Shown: positions 43,607 through 51,759 of the stretch, one piece after another | Layout of the letters: every line of letters begins with the position of its first letter | How positions within the stretch are numbered: position 1 is the first letter of the stretch | Position numbers and translations under genes: made by a program | The notes under the pieces: model-generated | Told to the model about the DNA's origin: nothing | What the model saw: the letters and a program-made list of their open reading frames with translations, nothing else | Databases searched by the model: none | Assembly: GCF_029958925.1 (NCBI RefSeq) | Contig: NZ_CP124616.1 | Coordinates: 434,001-498,000 of the forward strand | Origin: Tropicibacter oceani | GTDB lineage: Bacteria > Pseudomonadota > Alphaproteobacteria > Rhodobacterales > Rhodobacteraceae | Reading direction: 5' to 3' | DNA: 64,000 bases

Positions 43607-45184
43607 TCAATCGGCGTAAAGGTATTCGGTCTTGGCGATCTCCATCGCCTTGTCTTCCGAAATGGTCAAGAACTCGGACAGGGCGCGGGCGTTTGCCTCG
43701 GGCGTGTCGGCCTCGCGGATGCGCAGGAAATTGCTGAACTCGGCATCCCGTATCTGATCGCTTTCGAACAGCATGTCGTTGCGCACCGTCGGCAACAGCC
43801 GCTCCAGCGTTTCGCGCGGCGTGCGTTCCCCCGCCAGCCCGACCCGCTTGGCGTGACCGATCAGGTAGTCGTCGCTGAACTGGCACTCGATTTCCAGCAT
43901 CCGCGTCAGCGCCCGATCCCGACCGAAATCCTCCAGCAGGTCCAGGTTCGCCGGATCCATGCAGACGATCAACCGGTCGGTGTCATAGTAGTCGTACAGC
44001 ATCCGCATCAGCGCGCGGCGATGGCGGTGGCGTTTGCCCATGGTCGACTGGATGCCGCCCAGGTCTGGCAGCGGGCAGCCCTCTTCGTTGAACAGGTATT
44101 CGATGCAGGGGATGTTCGTCATCTGCCGCACGCGGTCCAGCAGGCGCTTGGCCACGTGCCATTTCTTGCAGACCACGATCAGCAACTCGCGTTCGCGTCC
44201 CAGGCTGCTTTCCTTTTCCCAGAACCGCGGAGCAAACCGCCTGCCGATCCGGCCCTTTTCGGTCAGGAACTTGTACAGCGACCGCCCCTCGTTCGAGATC
44301 TGGAACCGCACCCCCTCCGAGGCATAAAGCACCCCCAACCGCCGCCGCAGCTCGGTCGCGCCGGGGCTGATCTTGCGGGCGAACAGGAAATCCTGGCTCA
44401 GCAGCATGTCATAGTGATCGTTGTACAGCGTCACCGGCATCCCGTAGTCCGAAAACATCAGAAAGGTCAGCGTACGGCTGTCGATTTCATGCGCCGGGAC
44501 AAGATGGCGGACCAGCGTCTGAAAGAACGTCTCGTCCGGGATCCATGTGCTGCGGAAAAAGGTCATCACGTCACGCCGTCGGCGGGCAAAGTCGAGGATC
44601 CATTCGATGGTGCGACGGCGCAGGCACCACCACTGGCTGCCGATCATCACCTCGATGTCCTCGGGGATCTTGCGGGTCAGGCCCAACCGGCGCTGGGCCT
44701 CGAACATCGCATAGAACCGGCGTTTCTGGGTGCGTTCGTTGAACCAGTGACGATAGATCAGCCGCTCTTCCTTCCAGCCGGTCTTGATCCAGTCCGATTG
44801 GAAATAGTCAAAACTTTCAACATAGTCGCAGTCGCGCCGGTCCAGGAATTCATGCGCGTATTCGGCGGATTTGATCGCCATGCAGTCGCCAGACAGCATG
44901 TAGAAATGCGTCGCGCGCGGGAACCGTTCCACCGCCGCCTCGACCGCGTGCAGCGTGGCCTGCACCAGGCTCCATTCCCCCCAGCCGCATTTGATCCGCT
45001 TTCGCGCAAAGGTCACGTTGGGGTTGTCGGCCAGCGCCGCGCGGATCTTGCGATAGTCGGCGCCGGGCGCGCGCGCGTCAAAGTGGATCGACATATAGTC
45101 GCCCACGGCTGTCAAACTCTGCGCCTGCTTAATGATGGCGTCAGGGTCCTTGTGACACAGAAGGATGAAGGCAATTTTTGCCAT
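43607..45184 (-). CDS. Core-2/I-branching (GT14)-like glycosyltransferase, copy 2
   Basis: 525 residues from ATG 45184. The catalytic half resembles the protein at 23658: KIAFILLCHKDPDAIIKQAQ, SIHFDARAPG, CGWGEWSLVQATLHAVEAAV, FYMLSGDCMAIKSAEYAHEF, IGSQWWCLRRRTIEWILDF and STWIPDETFFQTLVRHLV. The shared residues are WG-W-LVxA, LSGxC, GSQWWCL and WIPDExFFQTL. The C-terminal half (VVCKKWHVAKRLLDRVRQMT, IPCIEYLFNEEGCPLPDLGG) differs from copy 1 and looks like a nucleotide-binding domain of unknown role. Divergent from a sulfotransferase, 141 bp apart. Confidence 0.84.
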   Translation of the reverse strand: MAKIAFILLCHKDPDAIIKQAQSLTAVGDYMSIHFDARAPGADYRKIRAALADNPNVTFARKRIKCGWGEWSLVQATLHAVEAAVERFPRATHFYMLSGDCMAIKSAEYAHEFLDRRDCDYVESFDYFQSDWIKTGWKEERLIYRHWFNERTQKRRFYAMFEAQRRLGLTRKIPEDIEVMIGSQWWCLRRRTIEWILDFARRRRDVMTFFRSTWIPDETFFQTLVRHLVPAHEIDSRTLTFLMFSDYGMPVTLYNDHYDMLLSQDFLFARKISPGATELRRRLGVLYASEGVRFQISNEGRSLYKFLTEKGRIGRRFAPRFWEKESSLGRERELLIVVCKKWHVAKRLLDRVRQMTNIPCIEYLFNEEGCPLPDLGGIQSTMGKRHRHRRALMRMLYDYYDTDRLIVCMDPANLDLLEDFGRDRALTRMLEIECQFSDDYLIGHAKRVGLAGERTPRETLERLLPTVRNDMLFESDQIRDAEFSNFLRIREADTPEANARALSEFLTISEDKAMEIAKTEYLYAD

Positions 45185-45325
45185 ACAGGAAACGAGCAGC
45201 CCTACTTTTGCCGGATTGTTTATGTGATAAGGGTGAACCAGCGTTGAATAAACCTGCTTTCTTTGCTTTTTTGAAGGGAATTTGCCCCCAGATAGACGGC
45301 AAGCAGGCGTTTGAGAGGATTGTGT

Positions 45326-46144
45326 ATGGGTTTTCCGGGCACTTGGATGACTGAAAGCCAAAGTGTTGTGTACCGCGTCGTGCCCAAATGCGCGTGCTCG
45401 ACGATTGGTCAGATCATGTATTTTTCAGACCATGGCGAATTCTTTGACGGCGACATCCATGACGCCACCGAGGGCCTGCACAAATGGGCCCTGGAAGAAA
45501 GCCAGCCGGCGATAAAAGCCAATGTAAAAACAAGGACTTCGTACACGTTTACCTGTGTTCGGAATCCCTACACGCGCATCCTGTCGTCGTTCTTTGACAA
45601 GATCTGCGGCATCCAGCGCAACGGCAAACGCTATCGCGGCAACCTTGTGCCGCTGCTGATCCAGAAATACGGGGTCGAGGTTGGCGGGCCGGATGGCACG
45701 GACGAATTCGACCAGATCAAATCGTTCCGCCGGTTCCTGCTGTTCACCCGCGACACCATCCGTTGGCGGCGCCCGATGGAGCCGGATATTCACTGGTCCG
45801 CGATGTCGGGGCATGTCAGCACGTTCATCGTAAATGGCGGAAGATACAACAAAATCTTCTGGACCGAGTCGTTCAATGACGGCATGCAGCAGGTGCTGGA
45901 CAGCGTCGAGACTCCGCACAAGGTCGACCTGAAAACCATCCCGCGCTTCAACGAATCCGAGGGCCACGGCCCCAAGCGGCTGCACCCGGTCGAGGACTAT
46001 TTTGACGACCTGTCGATGCACCTGATGAAGGAAATCTATCACCGGGATTTCGCGCTGTTCAAATACGACTTTGACGACCCGTCGAACAAGATGCCGGTGG
46101 GCGAGATCGACCTGGACGAAGTGCACGCCAAGCTGGGCGACTGA
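45326..46144 (+). CDS. Carbohydrate sulfotransferase (Sulfotransfer_2 type)
   Basis: 272 residues from ATG 45326, with GAGAGGA upstream; ATG 45311 is also in frame. The PAPS loop is VVPKCACSTIGQIMYFSDHG and the 3'-phosphate motif is FTCVRNPYTRILSSFFDKIC. These match the family that includes chondroitin and heparan sulfotransferases, more than the NodH type at 25365. It probably sulfates a surface glycan. It is divergent from the GT14-like gene, which suggests a shared pathway and control region. Confidence 0.84.
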   Translation: MGFPGTWMTESQSVVYRVVPKCACSTIGQIMYFSDHGEFFDGDIHDATEGLHKWALEESQPAIKANVKTRTSYTFTCVRNPYTRILSSFFDKICGIQRNGKRYRGNLVPLLIQKYGVEVGGPDGTDEFDQIKSFRRFLLFTRDTIRWRRPMEPDIHWSAMSGHVSTFIVNGGRYNKIFWTESFNDGMQQVLDSVETPHKVDLKTIPRFNESEGHGPKRLHPVEDYFDDLSMHLMKEIYHRDFALFKYDFDDPSNKMPVGEIDLDEVHAKLGD

Positions 46145-46447
46145 CCGCAAAACGGCGCGGATCTTTACAGAGGCGAACGCGAGGCGACGCGGCGTTCGGT
46201 GCCCCACGCCGCCCAAAATGCGCGCGGTACGGTACAAAACCAAGCGTGTTTGGTACAGCTTGCAGCCCGGCAAAATCCGGCGAAATCCGCGCCGAACCGG
46301 GGTTTGGTACGATTCGGGCGGCGTTTGGTCCATATTCCAAACCCTGCGCCCGTCCTGACCGCGATTTTGGCAAGGGTTTGTCAGGAACGGTTAATTTCAG
46401 GCGCTGAGCCCCTGACCAAAGCCCCGCCCCCAGGCGAAAAGCACACC
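46145..46447. other. 303-bp convergent intergenic region with repeated GTTTGGTAC motifs
   Basis: No credible gene. GTTTGGTAC occurs at 46248-46256 and 46302-46310, GTTTGGTCC at 46323, and inverted forms GTACAAAAC at 46232-46240 and CCAAAC at 46337-46342. Adjacent 10-bp units CAAAATCCGG and CGAAATCCGC also repeat near 46271. Function not recognised. Confidence 0.55.
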
Positions 46448-47035
46448 CTAGGGCAGTTCGTCCGACGGGATGACCGGGAAAAACTGGCCGCCCGACCACA
46501 ATCCGAACCAGCCGTCGTGATGCGACCCAAGCTCGACCAGCCGGTAAAAGCTTTTGCGGTCTATCAGCGCCTCCAGATTGGCGCGGATCAGGACATAGGG
46601 CGACGGTTCGCCGGTTTCGGGGTCGCGCACCACGCGAATGGGATGATCGGGGCCTGCGGTGGCAAAATCCCCGACATGGGTTTCAAAGGTCAGGCTTTGC
46701 CCGGCGCCTTGGCCCGCAACCTCGAAATCGACGGCGACAAAGGGCGCGTCGTCGACGGTGATGCCGACCTTCTCGACCGGGGTGACAAGGAAAAAATCGT
46801 CGCCATCCTTGCGCAGAATGGAGGAAAACAGGCGGACCAGTTCGAACCGGCCAATCGGCGTGCCAAGGTAAAACCACGTGCCATCGCGGGCGATGCGCAT
46901 GTCGAGGTCACCGCAGAACGGCGGGTTCCACTTGTGCACAGGGGGCAGGCCCTTGCCGCCAGCGGCGCGGGCCGAGGCGGCAAGCCCCTCGGCCGAAGGG
47001 GTCACGACATTTTGTCCGCTCATAACTTTTGCCAT
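46448..47035 (-). CDS. DUF1285 domain-containing protein
   Basis: 195 residues from ATG 47035; ATG 47023 has the better-spaced AAGGA and may be the true start. KWNPPFCGDLDMRIARDGTW, FYLGTPIGRFELVRLFSSIL and KEDGDDFFLVTPVEKVGITV-type sequence (DGDDFFLVTPVEKVGITVDD) are diagnostic of DUF1285, as is YRLVELGSHH near the end. The function is unknown. It is divergent from the moxR operon with 57 bp between, a neighbourhood common in alphaproteobacteria. Confidence 0.88.
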   Translation of the reverse strand: MAKVMSGQNVVTPSAEGLAASARAAGGKGLPPVHKWNPPFCGDLDMRIARDGTWFYLGTPIGRFELVRLFSSILRKDGDDFFLVTPVEKVGITVDDAPFVAVDFEVAGQGAGQSLTFETHVGDFATAGPDHPIRVVRDPETGEPSPYVLIRANLEALIDRKSFYRLVELGSHHDGWFGLWSGGQFFPVIPSDELP

Positions 47036-47049
47036 TTCCTTCCCAAGAG

Positions 47050-47071
47050 ATACACTTGTACCCAAGTATAT
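47050..47071. promoter_or_regulatory. Inverted repeat between DUF1285 gene and moxR operon
   Basis: ATACACTTG, four bases TACC, CAAGTATAT: 8 of 9 positions are symmetric. It occupies most of the 57-bp divergent gap, so one protein bound here would affect both directions. TATATA at its right edge may be a -10 box. Confidence 0.5.
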
Positions 47072-47092
47072 AGCTCAACCGGGAGAAATGAC

Positions 47093-48100
47093 ATGGCAGA
47101 GGCCGAAGATCTGGTCGCCGATATCGAGGCGCTCGAAGCCAAGCTGGCCGAGGCCAAGCGATCGATCACCAGCCGATTTATCGGGCAGGAACGGGTGGTT
47201 GACCTGACCCTGTCGGCGCTTTTGTGCGGCGGTCATGCGCTTTTGATCGGTCTTCCCGGGCTGGGCAAGACGCGGTTGGTGGAAACGCTGAGCACCGTCA
47301 TGGGGCTGTACGGCAACCGCATCCAGTTCACGCCCGACCTGATGCCCGCCGATATTCTTGGGTCCGAAGTGCTGGAAACCGGGGCAGACGGGGCGCGTGC
47401 CTTCAAATTCATCGAAGGGCCGATTTTCTGCCAGTTGTTGATGGCCGATGAAATCAACCGCGCCAGTCCGCGCACGCAGTCGGCGCTGTTGCAGGCGATG
47501 CAGGAAAAGGTTGTCACCGTGGCGGGCGAGACCCGCAAGCTGGAGGCGCCGTTCCACGTCTTGGCGACGCAGAACCCGATCGAGCAAGAGGGCACCTATC
47601 CGCTGCCCGAGGCGCAGTTGGACCGGTTTTTGGTGCAGATCGACGTGCCCTATCCCGACCGCGCGACGGAACGCGACATCCTGATGGCGACGACCGGGAT
47701 CGAAGAGGCCGAAGCGCACGAGGTGTTTGACGGTGCATCGCTGATCGCGGCGCAGCAGTTGCTGCGGCGAATGCCGGTGGGCGACGCGGTGGTCGAGATG
47801 ATCCTTGATCTGGTGCGCACCTTCCGCCCCGACGATCCCAGCGCCCCCGAGGCGGTGCGTGACATGGTGGCCTGGGGCCCCGGTCCGCGTGCGGCGCAGG
47901 CGTTGATGATGACGGTGCGGGCGCGGGCGTTGTTGCAGGGGCGGCTGGCGCCCTCGCCCGAGGATGTGCTGGACATGGCGCGCCCGGTTCTGGTGCACCG
48001 CATGGCGCTGACCTTTTCGGCGCGGGCACGGGGTGAGGACCTTGGCAGGCTGATCGACGAGATCGCCGGCGGCATGATGCGGAGCGAGGCCGCCGCGTGA
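47093..48100 (+). CDS. MoxR-family AAA+ ATPase
   Basis: 335 residues from ATG 47093, with GGGAG eight bases upstream. Walker A LIGLPGLGKTRLVETL, Walker B QLLMADEINRASPRTQSALL, sensor 1 FHVLATQNPIEQEGTYPLPE and AQLDRFLVQIDVPYPDRATE. MoxR ATPases act as chaperones that mature partner proteins, usually VWA-domain proteins encoded beside them. The stop overlaps the DUF58 start (GTGA). A far longer upstream frame has no support. Confidence 0.95.
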   Translation: MAEAEDLVADIEALEAKLAEAKRSITSRFIGQERVVDLTLSALLCGGHALLIGLPGLGKTRLVETLSTVMGLYGNRIQFTPDLMPADILGSEVLETGADGARAFKFIEGPIFCQLLMADEINRASPRTQSALLQAMQEKVVTVAGETRKLEAPFHVLATQNPIEQEGTYPLPEAQLDRFLVQIDVPYPDRATERDILMATTGIEEAEAHEVFDGASLIAAQQLLRRMPVGDAVVEMILDLVRTFRPDDPSAPEAVRDMVAWGPGPRAAQALMMTVRARALLQGRLAPSPEDVLDMARPVLVHRMALTFSARARGEDLGRLIDEIAGGMMRSEAAA

Positions 48101-48975
48101 CAGCCGGTGTCACCACCCTGCGCCAGCGCGCACAGGAAGAGGCCAGCCGCTTTCCGGCGCTCTTGGCGCGTGCCGAGCAATTGGCCGGCACGGTTTTGCT
48201 GGGCGAACACGGGCGCAGGCGCGCCGGGATGGGCGACGATTTCTGGCAGTACCGGCCGTTGCGACCCGGCGATTCGTATCGCCAGATCGATTGGCGGCGG
48301 TCGGGGCGGGGTGACGACCAATATGTGCGCGAACGCGAATGGCAGATCGCGCAAAGCGTGCAGGTCTGGGTCGATCCCGGTGCCTCGATGCGGTTTTCCA
48401 GCGGCAAGGAGATGCCGACCAAGGCGGATCGCGCGCGGCTGGTGACGCTTGCGGCGTCGATCCTGTTGATCCGGGGCGGCGAACGGGTTGGTCTGACCGG
48501 CTGGGCCTTGCCGCCACGGCGCGGCGATGTGCAGGTTTTGCGGCTGGCGCAGATGTTCAGCGAAGAGGGCGCCGAGGATTACGCGCAGCCCGAGGCGCGC
48601 GGCATCATTCCGCATTCGCGGGCGATCTTTGTTTCGGATTTCCTCGGCGATCTCGACGCGGTCGAGGCGGCCCTGACCAAGGCGGCGGATCGCGGTGTGC
48701 GCGGCGTGCTGTTGCAGGTTCTGGACCCCAGCGAAGAATCCTTCCCCTTTGAGGGACGGACGATTTTCGAGAGCATGGGCGGCTCGGTCGCTTATGAGAC
48801 CTTGAAGGCCGGAGAGTTGCGGGCGCGCTATCTGGAGCGGCTGGCGCAGCGCAAGGCGCGGCTGACCCAACTGGCGCGGCTGACCGGCTGGCAATACATG
48901 TGCCATCACACGAATGAAAGCGCCCAGGCGGCGCTGCTGTGGCTGTATCGCGCCATGGACGGGGGCCACGGATGA
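48097..48975 (+). CDS. DUF58 domain-containing protein
   Basis: 292 residues from GTG 48097. The DUF58 signature is DDFWQYRPLRPGDSYRQIDW followed by RRSGRGDDQYVREREWQIAQ, then a VWA-like fold (SVQVWVDPGASMRFSSG, SRAIFVSDFLGDLDAVEAAL). It is the usual partner of MoxR. It overlaps both neighbours by 4 bases, so the operon is tightly coupled. Confidence 0.93.
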   Translation: MTAGVTTLRQRAQEEASRFPALLARAEQLAGTVLLGEHGRRRAGMGDDFWQYRPLRPGDSYRQIDWRRSGRGDDQYVREREWQIAQSVQVWVDPGASMRFSSGKEMPTKADRARLVTLAASILLIRGGERVGLTGWALPPRRGDVQVLRLAQMFSEEGAEDYAQPEARGIIPHSRAIFVSDFLGDLDAVEAALTKAADRGVRGVLLQVLDPSEESFPFEGRTIFESMGGSVAYETLKAGELRARYLERLAQRKARLTQLARLTGWQYMCHHTNESAQAALLWLYRAMDGGHG

Positions 48976-51746
48976 CGTTGTTTGGTGTTCTTGGGTTTAC
49001 CGCCCCGTGGTTGTTGCTGGGGCTGTTGGCGCTGCCGATCCTTTGGGTGATCCTGCGCGCGGTGCCGCCAGCGCCGATCCGGCGGATGTTTCCCGGGGTC
49101 GTGCTGCTGCTGGGGTTGAAGGACGATGAACAGGTCACCGATCGCACGCCTTGGTGGCTGTTGCTGCTGCGGATGCTGGCGGTGGCGGCGGTGATCGTCG
49201 GGCTGGCCGGTCCGGTGCTGAACCCCGAGGACGAGGGCGAGGCGGCGGGCAGCGGGCCGTTGCTGGTGGTGATGGATGCAAGCTGGGCCTCGGCGGGGGA
49301 CTGGCGGGCGCGGATGGACGCGCTGGAAACGCTGTTGTCCAAGGCGGGGCGGGACGACCGCACCGTGGCGCTGATGCGGCTGACCGATCCGCAGCCGGTG
49401 CAGTTCCTGTCGGCGGACGTGCTGCGTACCCGGCTGACCGGCATCCTGCCCGAACCGTGGGAGCCGAGCGACGAGAGCATTGCCAAAGCCATTGAGATGC
49501 TGCCCGAAGACGGGTTTGACAGTTGGTGGATGAGCGACGGACTGGCCCGCGACGGGCGCGCGGCGCTGCTGGATGCGCTGGAGGCCCGCGGCCGGGTGAC
49601 GGTCTTTGAAAGTCCGCGCAGTCTGTACGCGCTGGAACCCGCGCAACTGGCCGAGGGCAACCTGCAAATGGTGCTGCACCGGTTGCGCCCCGGACCCGAG
49701 GTGCAGGTGACACTGGCGGGCCACGGGCTGGACCCGGCGGGCAACCCGGCGGTTCTGATCCGCACGCCCGTGACATTCGATGCCGACGCGGTGCGCGCCG
49801 AAACAGAACTGTCGGTCCCGGCTGAACTGCGCGCCCGCATCACGCGCTTTGAAATCGAGGGCGCGCGCAGCGCCGGCGCCGTGACCCAGCCCGACGACAG
49901 CCTGCGCCGCCGCGAGGTAGCCCTGATCGCGGGCCGCGAAGACCGCGAAGGGCTCGAACTGCTGTCGCCGCTGCATTACCTGCACAAGGCGCTGATCCCC
50001 ACCGCCGACCTGCTGGACGGGGCGCTGAGTGACGTTCTGCCCGCCAATCCCGATGTGATCGTGCTGGCCGACGTGGCGACGCTGTCGAACGCCGAAGAGG
50101 ACGCGGTGATCGAATGGCTGGAAAAGGGCGGCATGCTGCTGCGCTTTGCCGGGCCGCGACTGGCGGCCAGCGACATCAGCCGCGACGCCGAAGACCCGTT
50201 GATGCCGGTGCGCCTGCGCGCCGGGGGCCGCACCGTCGGCGGCGCCATGAGCTGGGGTGAGCCAAAGGCGCTGGCCCCGTTCAGCGAGGACAGCCCGTTT
50301 TTCGGCCTGGCCATTCCAGATGATGTGACGGTGAACAGTCAGGTCATGGCGCAACCTGACCCGACGCTGGCAGGACGGGTGATTGCCCAATTGACCGACG
50401 GAACGCCGCTGGTCACGCGCAAGACGGTGGGGCAAGGACAGATCGTGCTGTTCCATGTCACCGCCAATGCGGAATGGTCCAGCCTGCCGCTGTCGGGCCT
50501 GTTCGTGCAGATGCTGGAACGGCTGGCGGTATCCTCGACCACCGCCACACCGGACAAGGCCGAGATGGAGGGAACGGTCTGGCAACCGATCCGCGTGCTG
50601 GATGCCTTTGGCGTGCCGCGCGATGCGGGCACCCTGCCCGGGGTCGCGGGCACGGACCTGATCGCATCGCCACTGGGCCCTGACCTGCGCCCCGGCGTCT
50701 ATGAAGGCGAGGACCGCGCCCTTGCCCGCAACGTGGTCATGCCCGAAACCAGCCTGACACCGGCCACATGGCCGGACCGCATCGCCATTCAGGGGCTGAG
50801 CACCCCGCGCGAGACGCCCTTGACCGGCTGGCTTCTGGCGCTTGCCATTGCGCTGTTGGTGGCGGATGTGATCGCCTCTCTGGGTCTGTCGGGGCGGCTG
50901 CGCGGACCCCGCGCCAGCCGGGCGGCGATACTGGTGGCGGCGCTGTTCCTGATCCCGCAGGATGCCAGCGCGCAAGACACCGCGCAAAACGACGAACGCG
51001 CCCTGGCGGCGACCGCCGATGTGGTGCTGGCCCATGTGATGACCGGCGACGCGCGGCTGGACGACCTGGCGCAGGCCGGGTTGCAGGGCCTGTCCGACAC
51101 GCTGTTTTTCCGCACCTCGATCGAACCTGCCCCGCCGATGGGCGTCGATCTGGAAACCGACGAACTGGCCTTTTATCCGCTGCTTTACTGGCCGATCACC
51201 CCCGATCAGCCGACACCGTCGGATGCTGCCTATACCCGGCTGAACGACTATCTGCGCTCGGGCGGGATGATCCTGTTTGACACGCGTGATGCGGATGTGG
51301 CGGGCTTTGGCGCCAACACGCCGAACGGGCGCAAGCTGCAGGAACTGGCGCGCGGTCTGGACATTCCACCGTTGGAGCCAATCCCCGAGGATCACGTTCT
51401 GACGCGCACTTTTTACCTGCTGAAGGATTTCCCGGGGCGTTACGTCGGCCGCGATGTCTGGGTCGAAGCGGCGCCGCCGGATGCCGAGTTGATCGACGGG
51501 ATGCCGTTCCGCAACCTCAACGACAACGTGACGCCGGTGGTGATCGGCGGCAACGACTGGGCCGCGGCCTGGGCCGTCGACGAACGCGGCGCGCCGCTGT
51601 TGTCGCTGGGCCGGGGCTATGGCGGTGAGCGGCAGCGCGAGATCGCCAACCGGTTCGGTGTGAACCTGGTCATGCATGTGCTGACCGGAAACTACAAAAG
51701 CGATCAGGTGCATGTGCCTGCCTTGCTGGACAGGTTGGGGCAATGA
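48972..51746 (+). CDS. DUF4159 domain-containing membrane protein (BatA-like N-terminus)
   Basis: 924 residues from ATG 48972. The N-terminus is a BatA-type anchor (FTAPWLLLGLLALPILWVIL, RRMFPGVVLLLGLKD, LLLLRMLAVAAVIVGLAGPV) and a degenerate VWA domain (GPLLVVMDASWASAGDWRAR). A second hydrophobic pair lies near residue 625-660 (GWLLALAIALLVADVIASLG, AAILVAALFLIPQ). The DUF4159 domain is C-terminal (LAFYPLLYWPITPDQPTPSD, LNDYLRSGGMILFDTRDADV), periplasmic by this topology. Third gene of the operon. Confidence 0.9.
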   Translation: MTLFGVLGFTAPWLLLGLLALPILWVILRAVPPAPIRRMFPGVVLLLGLKDDEQVTDRTPWWLLLLRMLAVAAVIVGLAGPVLNPEDEGEAAGSGPLLVVMDASWASAGDWRARMDALETLLSKAGRDDRTVALMRLTDPQPVQFLSADVLRTRLTGILPEPWEPSDESIAKAIEMLPEDGFDSWWMSDGLARDGRAALLDALEARGRVTVFESPRSLYALEPAQLAEGNLQMVLHRLRPGPEVQVTLAGHGLDPAGNPAVLIRTPVTFDADAVRAETELSVPAELRARITRFEIEGARSAGAVTQPDDSLRRREVALIAGREDREGLELLSPLHYLHKALIPTADLLDGALSDVLPANPDVIVLADVATLSNAEEDAVIEWLEKGGMLLRFAGPRLAASDISRDAEDPLMPVRLRAGGRTVGGAMSWGEPKALAPFSEDSPFFGLAIPDDVTVNSQVMAQPDPTLAGRVIAQLTDGTPLVTRKTVGQGQIVLFHVTANAEWSSLPLSGLFVQMLERLAVSSTTATPDKAEMEGTVWQPIRVLDAFGVPRDAGTLPGVAGTDLIASPLGPDLRPGVYEGEDRALARNVVMPETSLTPATWPDRIAIQGLSTPRETPLTGWLLALAIALLVADVIASLGLSGRLRGPRASRAAILVAALFLIPQDASAQDTAQNDERALAATADVVLAHVMTGDARLDDLAQAGLQGLSDTLFFRTSIEPAPPMGVDLETDELAFYPLLYWPITPDQPTPSDAAYTRLNDYLRSGGMILFDTRDADVAGFGANTPNGRKLQELARGLDIPPLEPIPEDHVLTRTFYLLKDFPGRYVGRDVWVEAAPPDAELIDGMPFRNLNDNVTPVVIGGNDWAAAWAVDERGAPLLSLGRGYGGERQREIANRFGVNLVMHVLTGNYKSDQVHVPALLDRLGQ

Positions 51747-51759
51747 ACGGGTGTAACCG

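Noticed and set aside
46199-47092. N-terminal extension of the MoxR protein by about 300 residues
   Set aside because: The added part runs across the antisense DUF1285 gene and has no domain, while ATG 47093 has a good ribosome-binding site.
48906-51743. 945-codon open frame antisense to the DUF4159 gene
   Set aside because: Shadow of the coding strand's GC-biased third positions; rich in Arg, Gln and His with no domain.
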